A stretch of 64,000 nucleotides of DNA, from assembly GCA_046294625.1 (NCBI GenBank), contig JBKBKN010000013.1, positions 30,883 to 94,882 of the forward strand. Reading direction: 5' to 3'. Below the pieces are notes generated by a model. That model saw nothing but the letters and a program-made list of their open reading frames with translations, made no database searches and was not told where the DNA came from. The DNA is from JBKBKN01 sp046294625. Its GTDB lineage: Bacteria; Bacteroidota; Bacteroidia; M30B66. The position numbers were made by a program, and so were the translations under genes. Shown here one piece after another: positions 1-9,174 of the stretch (positions are counted from its first letter, which is position 1; every line of letters starts with the position of its first letter).

Positions 1-1484
1 CCATCGAAGAACGAAAAAATAAATCGGTCAATAGGTCAGTACTCGTCGAAACAATGCTCAAACAGTACAACCATTTGCTATCGGATGAAGATATTGCTTT
101 GCAAATACAGCAAATTCATTTGCTTAGAAACGACAACACTTTTACCATTACCACCGGACAACAAACCGGGATTTTCTTAGGACCGCTTTATACGCTATTG
201 AAGGCCATTACAGTCATCAAACTAAGCCGACAACTAAAGGCTCAACTTCCAAAATATGATTTTGTCCCTGTTTTTTGGTTGGCGAGCGAAGACCATGATA
301 AAGAAGAAATCAATCATCTATGGATTCGCGATCAAAAATTTGTTTGGCAAACTGAACAAGAAGGCGCAGTAGGACAATTTAAAACAGAAGGATTAAGTGA
401 TTTAGTATGCGAAGTGACTAATTTTCTAGGAAAAGGTAATTTTCACACTGAGCTGATAAAGATTTTAAATAAAGCTTATTCAAAAACCACTTTGGCTGAT
501 GCTACTTTTTATATACTGCATTGCTTGCTTAGTCATGAAGGATTACTCGTGCTCAATCCGGACGATGCAGACTTGAAAAAGCTGTTTATCCCAATATTGC
601 ACAATGAAGTGCTGGAGCAAAACAGCATCCATGCACTGAACAAGCAAACCACATACTTAGCTCAACATTATTCTCCGCAAATCACAGGAAGGGAAATTAA
701 TCTGTTTTATTTATCCGAATCCGGCAGAAGCTTAATTTCGGAAATCAATTCCAAATCTGCCGATCGGGAGTTTGCCTGTGTGGATATCCATAAAAAATGG
801 AATGCAAAAGAATTACTGAACGAAATCGATTCGCATCCCGAAAATTTCAGCCCCAATGTGGTGCTCAGACCTGTGTATCAGGAAACCATACTTCCAAACA
901 TTGCTTATGTAGGCGGGGCTGCTGAAGTAGCTTATTGGATGCAGCTAAAGGGAGTTTTCGAAGCGAATCAAACCTTTTTCCCTGTGATAATTCCAAGAAA
1001 CTCGGTTGGTTTTATTTCTACTAACAGCTTGCGAAAGCTCGACAAAATGAACTTGAATCCGATAGACTTGTTTAAAGATAAAAATGCGTTGATCAAATCC
1101 TTTTTGATTAGAGAAAAAGGTGAACAACTCCTACTCAAGGAAGAGCATTTAAAACTTAGCGAACTGCTCGCCGGACTCAAACTGAAAGCAGAGACCACCG
1201 ATATCACGCTTAGCGCGGCCGCAGAAGCTTTGCATCACCGGTGGCAACGCGAATTAAATAACTTTTCCCAGAAGCTATTAAGAGCTGAAAAACGAAAAGA
1301 ACAAGACGCCATTCGTCGTATTGATGAATTATTGGGGGAGCTTTTCCCACAAGGCAAACTGCAAGAGCGACATCACACCTTGTTGTCTTATTTCATTGAC
1401 TATGGGCATGGGTTTATAAAAATGTTGCTCCAGGAGCTTGACCCACTCGACGGGAGATTCGTGCTCATTGAATTATCAAAATAA
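1..1484 (+). CDS. bshC: BshC, bacillithiol biosynthesis cysteine-adding enzyme (5' end outside window)
   Basis: The last enzyme of bacillithiol synthesis, which adds cysteine to glucosaminyl-malate in the cytoplasm to give the low-molecular-weight thiol. The protein carries the family hallmark TGQQTGIFLGPLYT near its N-terminus, then LASEDHDKEEI and, further on, NVVLRPVYQE and YVGGAAEVAYW, followed by a charged helical C-terminal part, as in BshC. The first in-frame ATG is at 54, but the frame stays open upstream to the window edge (codons from position 3), and the translated piece before that Met looks like BshC N-terminal sequence. The gene is therefore cut by the window rather than starting at 54. 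Family length is about 530 residues and about 493 are visible. No other bsh gene is in the window. The TAA is at 1482-1484 and the next gene converges on it. Confidence 0.93.
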   Translation, partial: IEERKNKSVNRSVLVETMLKQYNHLLSDEDIALQIQQIHLLRNDNTFTITTGQQTGIFLGPLYTLLKAITVIKLSRQLKAQLPKYDFVPVFWLASEDHDKEEINHLWIRDQKFVWQTEQEGAVGQFKTEGLSDLVCEVTNFLGKGNFHTELIKILNKAYSKTTLADATFYILHCLLSHEGLLVLNPDDADLKKLFIPILHNEVLEQNSIHALNKQTTYLAQHYSPQITGREINLFYLSESGRSLISEINSKSADREFACVDIHKKWNAKELLNEIDSHPENFSPNVVLRPVYQETILPNIAYVGGAAEVAYWMQLKGVFEANQTFFPVIIPRNSVGFISTNSLRKLDKMNLNPIDLFKDKNALIKSFLIREKGEQLLLKEEHLKLSELLAGLKLKAETTDITLSAAAEALHHRWQRELNNFSQKLLRAEKRKEQDAIRRIDELLGELFPQGKLQERHHTLLSYFIDYGHGFIKMLLQELDPLDGRFVLIELSK

Positions 1485-1640
1485 GTGCTCAAACTTATTA
1501 GTCCGTCTCATTTGAGTTTAAGCATTCAAGCTCTTCAATATTGTAGGCGATAAAATAAGCATTCTAAGTGAAAGAGTGGTAAAATATTGTTTTCATAACG
1601 CTTGAAGTTTCCATGTGACAATAGACAGATGAAGGCTCGC

Positions 1641-2525
1641 TCAATAGGTTTTAGGAAAATTGGGGTCGGTCAGAATCACAAAATCACCCATCGCTTGATG
1701 TAGTTCTGCCTTGAAATCGGGGAAATTATCATCAGCAAAGGCGGAAATTACTAGCACTTTTGCTTTAGGCGCATACTTTTTTAAATGCGTGAAAATACCC
1801 AAACGTTCATCACTGTGAAAACGGCCATTGAGATGCAACACCTTATGCGACTTGTGCTTTCTTCTTGCTTCTGCAATGCTGTAAGCCATCGTAGCATCCC
1901 AGAGCGATTGTGCCAAAGGTAGATCAAAGCCTACCATAGCAGCAGGAGCGCCATGCCCCATCATGGCATTTAACTTGTCGAGATAAGCGGGCGATGGTCC
2001 ATCGAATGGCAAAGGAGCAAAATGTGCTTTTGAAGCCTTAGGAAGGGCTTTGAGTCCTTCAATACCTTCCCTACCTGCCAGATTGCTGTATCGGCTTGCC
2101 GCATTTGCAGCAATCACGGGTATTTTTCGCGATTTGGCCAATTCAACCAGAGGTCTATAGTTGCTGTAATTGCTCCAAGCCCGCGCATCTTTTCTGAAAT
2201 GCTTTTCCTTGATTTTATCCATCAAGTATTCATCCATCACTGTTTGCACATCTCTTTCAAACATTTCCATAGAAAGCACCACTTTATTGTTCTGCAATTG
2301 CAGCAGTTCTTCAAATAAACGAAGTTGCAAAAAGTGTGTCACTGAATCATTGTGTTCTTCCCCAAACAAGATCACATTAGCCTGAAGTAACTCCTTAGCC
2401 ATCAATTTAATCGTTAAGGCTTCTCCTGTAGAAGTTTTATAGATGCGAAAGTGACTTTCATCGGGCTGTGCATTCATAAGGTTAATTGCTAAACTCATTA
2501 TGCACATCAGTAAGATTTTTTTCAT
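1641..2525 (-). CDS. ChaN-like (DUF399) putative haem-binding protein
   Basis: 294 residues. An N-terminal hydrophobic segment ending near MNAQP looks like a type I signal peptide, so the protein is probably periplasmic or outer-membrane associated. There is no lipobox cysteine, unlike classical ChaN lipoproteins. The body matches the Cofac_haem_bdg/ChaN family: LFGEEHNDSVTH near residue 55, a helix-rich middle (SMEMFERDVQ) and a C-terminal HLNGRFHSDERLGI. Characterised ChaN binds haem and is iron-regulated; that role here is by family only. The gene faces bshC tail to tail with a 156-bp gap and is divergent from the next gene. A -7-like CATCTTTG lies upstream but is one base off consensus. 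The family call is fairly safe; the substrate is not. Confidence 0.8.
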   Translation of the reverse strand: MKKILLMCIMSLAINLMNAQPDESHFRIYKTSTGEALTIKLMAKELLQANVILFGEEHNDSVTHFLQLRLFEELLQLQNNKVVLSMEMFERDVQTVMDEYLMDKIKEKHFRKDARAWSNYSNYRPLVELAKSRKIPVIAANAASRYSNLAGREGIEGLKALPKASKAHFAPLPFDGPSPAYLDKLNAMMGHGAPAAMVGFDLPLAQSLWDATMAYSIAEARRKHKSHKVLHLNGRFHSDERLGIFTHLKKYAPKAKVLVISAFADDNFPDFKAELHQAMGDFVILTDPNFPKTY

Positions 2526-2618
2526 TGTTTCTGCTCGGGACTTATCAAAAAAGGGTGCTCGAAAAAAACAAAGATGCAGAATTAATCATCATTAAACATA
2601 AATTTCTGTTGATTTTCA

Positions 2619-2626
2619 TAGGTTTG
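2619..2626 (+). promoter_or_regulatory. Bacteroidota -7 box (TAGGTTTG)
   Basis: Perfect match to the TAnnTTTG -7 element of Bacteroidota primary-sigma promoters, ending 22 bases before the ATG of the GlmU-like gene. No clear TTG -33 element at the expected distance, so the assignment rests on the -7 box and its position. Confidence 0.4.
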
Positions 2627-2647
2627 CTCAGAGATATTTAAAGTAAA

Positions 2648-3823
2648 ATGAATCTGGTATTGTTTGATAATGCTGCACGCGAGCATTTGCTCCCCTTCAC
2701 TTTTACCCGTCCTGTAGCGGCTATTCGGATAGGAATTTTTGCTATTGCAGAAAAATGGGAAAAGGTATTTCAAACCGAGGCGAGCTATTTGACTCAGGAC
2801 TATTTATCTAAAAAATTTCCGCTACATCTTGACGAAAAAGAAGAAGCTACCTTCATCGCCGGAAATCTGCTACCGAATGCTGCAACGGTTGAGGCCATTC
2901 AAGAGTTAAAACCCGGTCAAGCCTTATTCAGCAATGCATTTCTCATGGCCTTTAAAGGAACATTAGCAAATCTCAATGCGAAAAATTTTGAAACCAAAAC
3001 TTATGTAGGAGCGCTATTTAGCTTAGACCGATTGTGGGAAATTTTCAGTAAAAATGGCTCAGCTATAGATGAAGACCTTAAATTGTTGCGTATTCGAAAA
3101 GGTGTACCAGAGCATCTGAAAGCAACCAACCTTTGGATTGGCGATGATGTGTATGTGGAAGAAGGTGCAAAAGTCACGGCATCGGTAATCAATAGCAACA
3201 CGGGGCCAGTATATATCGGTAAAGATGCTGAAATCATGGAAGGATGCACCATTCGCGGGCCATTTGCACTATGCGAGCATTCTGTATTGAAAATGGGTGC
3301 CAAAGTGTATGGTCCCACCACAATTGGACCTTATTCAAAAGCAGGTGGTGAAATTGGCAACAGCGTGATCTTTGGCTATTCCAACAAGGGGCATGAAGGC
3401 TTTCTGGGAAATTCTGTTTTGGGAGAATGGTGCAACCTCGGTGCCGACACCAACAATTCGAACCTGAAAAACAACTACGGCAATGTGAAGCTCTGGAATT
3501 ATGCCCTTAATGCAATGGAAAACAGCGGATTACAGTTTTGCGGACTGATGATGGGAGATCATTCCAAATGTGGCATCAATACCATGTTCAATACCGGAAC
3601 CGTAGTGGGCGTTTCAGCAAATATTTATGGCGCAGGCTTTCCGCCTAACTTCATTCCTTCCTTTGCCTGGGGCGGCGCCGATGGATTTCAAACCTACAAA
3701 CCGGAAAAAGCTTTTGAAACAGCAGAAAGGGTTTTTGAACGCCGAAATCTGGCATTTGACCAAGAAGAACAAGACATTCTGTCAAAAGTGTTTGAGCTAA
3801 CTACAAAATACCGCACATTTTGA
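2648..3823 (+). CDS. GlmU-like putative sugar nucleotidyltransferase with left-handed beta-helix
   Basis: 391 residues, cytoplasmic. The first ~150 residues match the putative sugar-nucleotidyltransferase family of Bacteroidota (NTP_transf_4 type): it begins MNLVLFDNAARE and has FTRPVAAIRIG, in place of the canonical glycine-rich LxxGxGTRM loop of GlmU or RmlA. From about residue 160 a left-handed beta-helix of hexapeptide repeats follows (VYVEEGAKV, VYIGKDAEIMEG, GPTTIGPYSKAGGEIG), with a GEWCNLGADTNNSNLKN stretch typical of this family. Relatives are annotated as glucose-1-phosphate thymidylyltransferase or GlmU family, but the reaction has not been pinned down from sequence. It is a stand-alone gene divergent from the ChaN-like gene. 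The start is the first ATG after a good -7 box. Confidence 0.8.
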   Translation: MNLVLFDNAAREHLLPFTFTRPVAAIRIGIFAIAEKWEKVFQTEASYLTQDYLSKKFPLHLDEKEEATFIAGNLLPNAATVEAIQELKPGQALFSNAFLMAFKGTLANLNAKNFETKTYVGALFSLDRLWEIFSKNGSAIDEDLKLLRIRKGVPEHLKATNLWIGDDVYVEEGAKVTASVINSNTGPVYIGKDAEIMEGCTIRGPFALCEHSVLKMGAKVYGPTTIGPYSKAGGEIGNSVIFGYSNKGHEGFLGNSVLGEWCNLGADTNNSNLKNNYGNVKLWNYALNAMENSGLQFCGLMMGDHSKCGINTMFNTGTVVGVSANIYGAGFPPNFIPSFAWGGADGFQTYKPEKAFETAERVFERRNLAFDQEEQDILSKVFELTTKYRTF

Positions 3824-3983
3824 CAGAAACAGCCCGACTTTCAAGGCGCTGAAAATCTGACTATTAAAGCGATATCGTCTTGAAATTACAGCATGGCACT
3901 CTTATTGACTATATGCCTTTCCAATTTAATTTTTCGCATCAGCCTATCTGATGTGACGAAATGTCATAACTTGCATTTGATTT

Positions 3984-6470
3984 ATGGATACAAAACATAT
4001 ATTGGAGAACATCGAACTTTCCAACCTCATTGACGATGATGCCGAGTTTATTCCCCTGCTGACTTCGGAAGATGAAGAACAGATGAATGCGGAAGACATT
4101 CCGGACTCTTTGGCCATTTTACCCTTACGTAACACCGTATTGTTTCCCGGAGTGGTAATTCCCATCACCGTTGGTCGAGATAAATCAATCAAACTCATCA
4201 AGGATGCCTATAAAAATAAACGCTCCATCGGAGTAGTTTCTCAAAAGGATGTTGCCGTAGAAGACCCTGAGTTTGAAGATTTAAACACCATTGGCACTAT
4301 TGCTACCATTATTAAAATGTTGCGTATGCCGGATGGAAATACTACGGTTATTATTCAAGGCAAAAGAAAATTTAGTTTATTAAGCCTTATCTCCACGGAA
4401 CCATACATTACAGCCACTGTTAAGGCATTTAATGAAACAAGACCTGAAAAAAATGATAAAGAATTTAAAGCATTGGTGAGTACTTTGAAGGACACAGCAT
4501 TGCAAATCATTTCACAATCGCCCAATATCCCCTCCGAAGCCGCTTTTGCCATCAAAAATATTGAAAGTACTTCATTTTTGATCAATTTCATCTCATCCAA
4601 CATGAATGCTGAAGTGGCTGAAAAGCAAAAAATGCTTGAAGTAGCCGATTTGAAGCAACGTGCCGAACTGGTGCTGCAATACCTCAGCAAAGAACTTCAA
4701 ATGCTGGAATTGAAAAATCAAATTCAGTCGAAGGTGAAGGTGGATATTGACCAACAGCAACGTGAGTATTTTCTTCATCAGCAGCTCAAAACCATTCAGG
4801 AAGAGTTGGGTGGAAATATTTTTGAAGAAGAACTCGAAGAACTGAAAGCCAAAGCTTCAGAAAAAAAATGGGGTGAAAGTGTAGCCAAGCATTTCGAAAA
4901 AGAATTAGAAAAACTACAACGCATCAATCCAAATTCAGCGGAGTATTCGGTTCAACGCAATTATCTCGACTTGCTAATCGAATTGCCATGGAATGAATTT
5001 ACCGACGATAATTTTGACCTGAAACGGGCGCAGAAAATCCTTGATGACGATCATTATGGCTTGGAAAAAGTGAAAGAACGCATCATGGAATACCTGGCAG
5101 TGCTCAAACTCAAAGGCGATATGCGTTCGCCGATTCTTTGTTTCTATGGCCCTCCGGGAGTAGGTAAAACTTCCTTAGGAAAGTCCATTGCAAAAGCCTT
5201 AGGTCGGTCTTATGTGCGCGTTTCCTTGGGTGGTGTGCATGATGAAGCAGAGATACGCGGACACCGCAAAACCTATATTGGTGCCATGCCCGGACGAATC
5301 ATTCAAAACATTAAAAAGGCAAAATCGGCCAATCCGGTGTTTGTATTGGATGAAATTGATAAGGTGACGTCAAGCTTCCACGGCGACCCATCGTCTGCTC
5401 TGCTCGAAGTGCTTGATCCGGAACAAAACACCACATTTTACGATAACTATGTGGAACAAGACTTTGATCTTTCCAGGGCCATGTTCATTGCCACAGCCAA
5501 TAACCTAAATACCATTCAACCGGCTCTGCTCGACCGCATGGAGTTGATCGAAGTGACTGGCTATACCCTTGAAGAAAAAATTGAAATCGCCAAGAAGCAC
5601 TTGATCCCAAAACAAATTTCGGAGCATGGACTCAAAGACAACCAAGTGAAATTCCCGAAAAAAGTGATTGAAAAAATCATATCGGATTACACGAGGGAGT
5701 CAGGCGTGCGTACACTCGACAAACGTATTGCCAAAATGGTGCGTGCCGTGGCCAAGCAAATTGCCATGGAAGAACACACAAACCCTACGCTTACTACAGA
5801 AGATGTAGAAAAAATACTTGGCGCTTCGCGTTATCATCACGACAAATACGAAAACAACGAAGTGGCCGGTGTAGTTACAGGCTTAGCATGGACTTCAGTA
5901 GGTGGTGATATTCTCTTCATCGAAGTGAGCATCAGCAAAGGAAAGGGCAAGCTCACCCTCACCGGAAACCTTGGCGATGTGATGAAAGAATCGGCAGTGA
6001 TTGCTTTAGAATATTTACGCTCCCATAGTGAGGAACTTCTTGGGCTCTCTTCAGAAGTGTTTGACCATTACAACGTACACATCCACGTGCCCGAAGGCGC
6101 CACACCTAAAGACGGGCCATCGGCAGGTATTGCCATGCTCACCGCATTGGCTTCGGTGTTCACTCAACGTAAAGTGAAGAGCAAAATAGCCATGACTGGT
6201 GAAATCACCCTGCGTGGGGTAGTGCTGCCAGTCGGTGGCATCAAAGAAAAAATTCTTGCCGCCAAGCGCGCCGACATTAAAGAGGTGATTTTGTGTAAAG
6301 AAAACAAAAAGGATGTGGACGAAATCAAGCCAGAATACCTTAAAGGACTAACCTTTCACTATGTGAGCGATATGAAAGAAGTACTCAAACTTGCGCTTAC
6401 CAAGGAGTTGGTGAAAAAACCGATAAAGGTGGAAGTGCCGAAGGCAAAAAATTTGGAAATGGTGAATTAA
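3984..6470 (+). CDS. lon: Lon protease (endopeptidase La)
   Basis: ATP-dependent cytoplasmic serine protease that degrades misfolded and regulatory proteins. 828 residues, normal for Bacteroidota Lon. Domains in order: LON substrate-binding domain (about 45-250, starting LAILPLRNTVLFPG), coiled-coil linker (250-335), AAA+ module with Walker A GPPGVGKT at 389-396 and Walker B VFVLDEIDK, and the C-terminal peptidase with the catalytic dyad Ser713 (PKDGPSAGIAM) and Lys756 (GGIKEKILAAK). All key residues are present. The N-terminal ~40 residues are acidic and precede the LON domain. It is monocistronic: a 160-bp upstream gap and a convergent TSUP remnant downstream. No HrcA/CIRCE or heat-shock element was recognised upstream. 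Confidence 0.98.
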   Translation: MDTKHILENIELSNLIDDDAEFIPLLTSEDEEQMNAEDIPDSLAILPLRNTVLFPGVVIPITVGRDKSIKLIKDAYKNKRSIGVVSQKDVAVEDPEFEDLNTIGTIATIIKMLRMPDGNTTVIIQGKRKFSLLSLISTEPYITATVKAFNETRPEKNDKEFKALVSTLKDTALQIISQSPNIPSEAAFAIKNIESTSFLINFISSNMNAEVAEKQKMLEVADLKQRAELVLQYLSKELQMLELKNQIQSKVKVDIDQQQREYFLHQQLKTIQEELGGNIFEEELEELKAKASEKKWGESVAKHFEKELEKLQRINPNSAEYSVQRNYLDLLIELPWNEFTDDNFDLKRAQKILDDDHYGLEKVKERIMEYLAVLKLKGDMRSPILCFYGPPGVGKTSLGKSIAKALGRSYVRVSLGGVHDEAEIRGHRKTYIGAMPGRIIQNIKKAKSANPVFVLDEIDKVTSSFHGDPSSALLEVLDPEQNTTFYDNYVEQDFDLSRAMFIATANNLNTIQPALLDRMELIEVTGYTLEEKIEIAKKHLIPKQISEHGLKDNQVKFPKKVIEKIISDYTRESGVRTLDKRIAKMVRAVAKQIAMEEHTNPTLTTEDVEKILGASRYHHDKYENNEVAGVVTGLAWTSVGGDILFIEVSISKGKGKLTLTGNLGDVMKESAVIALEYLRSHSEELLGLSSEVFDHYNVHIHVPEGATPKDGPSAGIAMLTALASVFTQRKVKSKIAMTGEITLRGVVLPVGGIKEKILAAKRADIKEVILCKENKKDVDEIKPEYLKGLTFHYVSDMKEVLKLALTKELVKKPIKVEVPKAKNLEMVN

Positions 6471-6504
6471 CCACGTGGAGCTTTCTTATTGTTTTATCTC
6501 AGAA

Positions 6505-6990
6505 TCATAACACCTGCTTCACTATCTGATAAATAGCTGTTCCGAAAATCACGCCTAAAACAATGTAACGGAATGCTTTTTCGAAGGTATGGTTCAGGAT
6601 GAGTTTACCGGTATATCTACCCAGAAAACTAATAATAATCAGAAAGGGGATGAGAATCCAGTGACTGGGATCAAAGTATCCGCTACTTAGATAAACAATA
6701 GCCCAACTCGAATCTACCCCCAAATCAATCAACGCCGATGTGGCTATGAAGATTTCTTTGGGCAACTGAAAGGCCGCTAGGGTTAATCCGCGAATGGCGC
6801 CACCTGTGCCTGCAATTCCGGCAATGAAACCGGAAGCTGCACCGCCTATAAACAAATTCTGATGGGTTTGGCCAATGGTTTTGCTGCTGCTAAACATCAG
6901 GTAAATGGCCAATAACAGAATGATGATGTTCATGATGAGCTCTAATTGCTTCAATGGTAAAAAGGTGGTGAAATAAGCCCCGATGATCAA
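6505..6990 (-). pseudogene. TauE/SafE (TSUP) family permease, 5'-truncated remnant
   Basis: 161 codons remain from a TTG codon. Family members are about 240-260 residues with two repeated halves. The visible part corresponds to the end of the first half (GAYFTTFLPLKQLEL, a membrane helix) and all of the second half (GGAASGFIAGIAGTGGAIRG, four helices, intact C-terminus GRYTGKLILN...). Reading the same frame upstream meets a TGA at 6997-6999. Beyond it the translation reads GTYGNIDCRLSNLV, which resembles the linker before this helix in TSUP proteins, out to about 7080. No N-terminal glycine-rich motif is found in any frame up to the VIT gene. I infer a decayed gene, not a functional transporter. 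An alternative is expression of a half-length product from the TTG. Confidence 0.6.
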
Positions 6991-7296
6991 AAGAACTCAG
7001 ACAAGGTTACTCAAACGACAATCAATATTTCCGTAAGTGCCTTTTTGAAAAAAAGATCGAAGAAATGAAAAATGCCTAAAAACCCAACCTTCGATAAGCG
7101 TCAATGGGTTGAAATTGATGATGCAAATCCGCCTGCAAAATAAACAAAACACCCGATTTAAGATCAGAGAATACTTCTAACACTTCTCATAAAAAAGCAG
7201 AAATGAGCATCATATAGTCCTGATTGTCTTATAATCAACAATTGAAACTATACTTATTGCAAAGCAGACCGTGTAAAAAAATACCCCATGAATTTT
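6991..7296. other. 306-bp gap holding probable TSUP decay product
   Basis: Minus-strand positions about 6997-7080 appear to be the degraded continuation of the TSUP gene. The rest is AT-rich and shows no recognisable gene. A 23-codon plus-strand frame at 7072-7143 (starting MPKNPTFDK) has no supporting signal and is not annotated as a gene. No clear terminator follows the VIT gene. Confidence 0.4.
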
Positions 7297-8007
7297 TTAA
7301 ACGTTTACACCAAACCAATAACCCACTCCGGCTGTAAGTCCCATAGCTATTGTTCCCCAGATGAAAATCCGCAGAATAGCTTTGCCCATTTTGGCGCCAC
7401 CGGTTTTGGCAGAAACAGCTCCCAACATAATCAGTGAAAGCATGGTGCTGCCATAGAGTGCATACTCCATGTACTGAATCGGTGCCAAAATAGTAACCAA
7501 CAAAGGTAAAACTCCACCGAGTGAGAATGCCGCTCCGGAAGCAAAAGCTGCCTGTATGGGATTAGCTTGACTCATTTCTGTAATACCTAATTCATCGCGT
7601 ATGTGAGCTGATAATGCATCCTTTTCTGTGAGTTCTTTAGCCACCTGCATGGCGGTTTCTTTCTGCAACCCGCGCTTTTCGTAAATCTCGGCTAAAATCC
7701 GCAACTCATCATCAGGCATTTCCTGCAACTCTTTCTTCTCTCGTTCAATATCCGCTTGCTCAATATCGGTTTGCGAGCTTACGGATACATATTCTCCAGC
7801 CGCCATGGATAAGGCTCCGGCCACCAATCCGGCTAATGTCGCTAATAAGACCGGCTCGCGCGTAGTGCTGGCCGTAGCCACCCCCACTGCCAAACTGGCA
7901 ATAGAAATGATGCCATCATTAGCACCCAGTACAGCAGCCCGCAGCCAATTGCTGCGATGAATATAATGGCTCTGCATATAGTTGTCGATAGTAATCATGG
8001 TTTTCAT
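7297..8007 (-). CDS. VIT1/CCC1-family metal transporter
   Basis: 236 residues; integral inner-membrane protein related to the yeast CCC1 / plant VIT1 iron-manganese transporters. N-terminal HRSNWLRAAVLGANDGIISIAS and GALSMAAGEYVSVSSQ are the family signatures of the first two membrane helices. A charged cytoplasmic segment follows (about 75-145, with EREKKELQEMPDDEL resembling the metal-binding helices of VIT1), then three more hydrophobic segments. It is the last gene of the RND efflux block: its ATG begins one base after the stop of the adaptor gene, which argues for translational coupling and a shared role in divalent-metal homeostasis. The direction of transport and the metal (Fe or Mn by family) are not shown by the sequence. 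Confidence 0.87.
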   Translation of the reverse strand: MKTMITIDNYMQSHYIHRSNWLRAAVLGANDGIISIASLAVGVATASTTREPVLLATLAGLVAGALSMAAGEYVSVSSQTDIEQADIEREKKELQEMPDDELRILAEIYEKRGLQKETAMQVAKELTEKDALSAHIRDELGITEMSQANPIQAAFASGAAFSLGGVLPLLVTILAPIQYMEYALYGSTMLSLIMLGAVSAKTGGAKMGKAILRIFIWGTIAMGLTAGVGYWFGVNV

Positions 8008-8008
8008 C

Positions 8009-9163
8009 TTATTGTTCTCCTTTATTTTTTATTGCCATTAAAAGATTGTAAGCGCCTTTGATGACTATCGTTTCATTGATTAATTCACTTGCATGGGGCA
8101 ATGCTATAAATCCATTTTCCGTGCTGCCGGGGTTCACTTCGTGCATCTCATAGGCATTGTTTCCCTTGCTGAGAAAAACATAATACTTGTTATCGAAACG
8201 CACCACGGCTTCTTCGGGAAGGGAGGGAACTTTACCGGCCGAAATTTCCACCATTGCAGTCATGAAAGTACCGGGTAGTAAGCGCACATCATACTGTTCA
8301 AAATGACAATGCACTTCGGCTGCATTACGATTGTCAATGTTGCGACTGATAAGAATTATTTCGCACAAGTATTTTTTGTCGGGTTGGTTATTGGTGTAAG
8401 CATAGAGCTTTTGTCCTACTAAAAGTTTGTTCACATCCTGCTCATACACGGTAAGCATCAAGTGGATATCATCGGGGGCAATCAGCTCAAAAATCACATC
8501 ACTAGGGTTGATGTATTTACCGATATTGACATTAACAGAAGACACAAATCCATTCACAGGCGCATAAATATTGATGCTTCGCGAAATGTTGTCAGCGCTT
8601 AGGTTTTCAGGATTGATGCTGATAAGTTTAAGTTTTTGCTCCAGCGATTTCATCAACACACGCTGCGATTCGTAATTGGCTTTGGTTTGTTCAAACACTT
8701 TATCGCTAATGGCTTGGCTTTCATTCAAATCCTTCTGTCGCTTGAACTCACTTTCCAAAAAAGCAAATTGCGCCTTAGCAGTTAGATAGTCCTGCTGCAA
8801 TTGAATATACTGCTGGTCTTCGAGTATGGCTATCATTTCACCTTTTTTCACTGTCATGCCTGACAACAAAGGGGTTGATTTCAAATAGCCGCCGAAGGGC
8901 ACACTCACTGAAATGAGATTTTGCACGGGCACTTCCACTTTTCCATTAAGTTGCAGCACTTCCGATATTTCGCGCTCTTCCGCCTTTCCGGTTTCAATGC
9001 CTGCATTCCTGATTTGTTCATCACTTAAGGTGATTCGGTTAGATTGAATAGCTTGGTCTGATGCGTCTTCTTTGGTAGAAGAACTTCCACACGCACTAAT
9101 CAATACGGTTAGTGCTATGGCGAATAAAATAGGGTTGATATGTTGGATTTGGTTGTACTTCAT
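8009..9163 (-). CDS. RND efflux periplasmic adaptor lipoprotein (CusB/CzcB type)
   Basis: 384 residues from the ATG at 9163. A frame extension to 9283 exists, but it would overlap the upstream gene and lose the signal peptide, so I reject it. The N-terminus is a lipoprotein signal with lipobox LISACGSS, giving a periplasmic lipid-anchored protein. The body is a membrane-fusion protein: barrel-sandwich half motif (LNGKVEVPVQN, GGYLKSTPLLSGMTVKKGEMIAIL), a coiled-coil hairpin (about 120-185), the returning lipoyl half (IYAPVNGFVSSVNVNIGKYI), and beta-barrel and proximal domains. It links the inner-membrane pump to the outer-membrane channel. It starts 11 bp after the RND-TolC fusion stop and is followed at once by the VIT gene. 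Confidence 0.93.
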   Translation of the reverse strand: MKYNQIQHINPILFAIALTVLISACGSSSTKEDASDQAIQSNRITLSDEQIRNAGIETGKAEEREISEVLQLNGKVEVPVQNLISVSVPFGGYLKSTPLLSGMTVKKGEMIAILEDQQYIQLQQDYLTAKAQFAFLESEFKRQKDLNESQAISDKVFEQTKANYESQRVLMKSLEQKLKLISINPENLSADNISRSINIYAPVNGFVSSVNVNIGKYINPSDVIFELIAPDDIHLMLTVYEQDVNKLLVGQKLYAYTNNQPDKKYLCEIILISRNIDNRNAAEVHCHFEQYDVRLLPGTFMTAMVEISAGKVPSLPEEAVVRFDNKYYVFLSKGNNAYEMHEVNPGSTENGFIALPHASELINETIVIKGAYNLLMAIKNKGEQ

Positions 9164-9174
9164 CTTTTCATTTG

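Noticed and set aside
1485..1640. Possible terminator hairpin between bshC and the ChaN-like gene
   Set aside because: The repeated CTCAAACTTA / TTGAGTTTAAG bases do not form a real stem when paired.
7072..7143. 23-codon plus-strand frame starting MPKNPTFDK
   Set aside because: No start signal, no recognised family, lies antisense to the TSUP remnant; likely chance.
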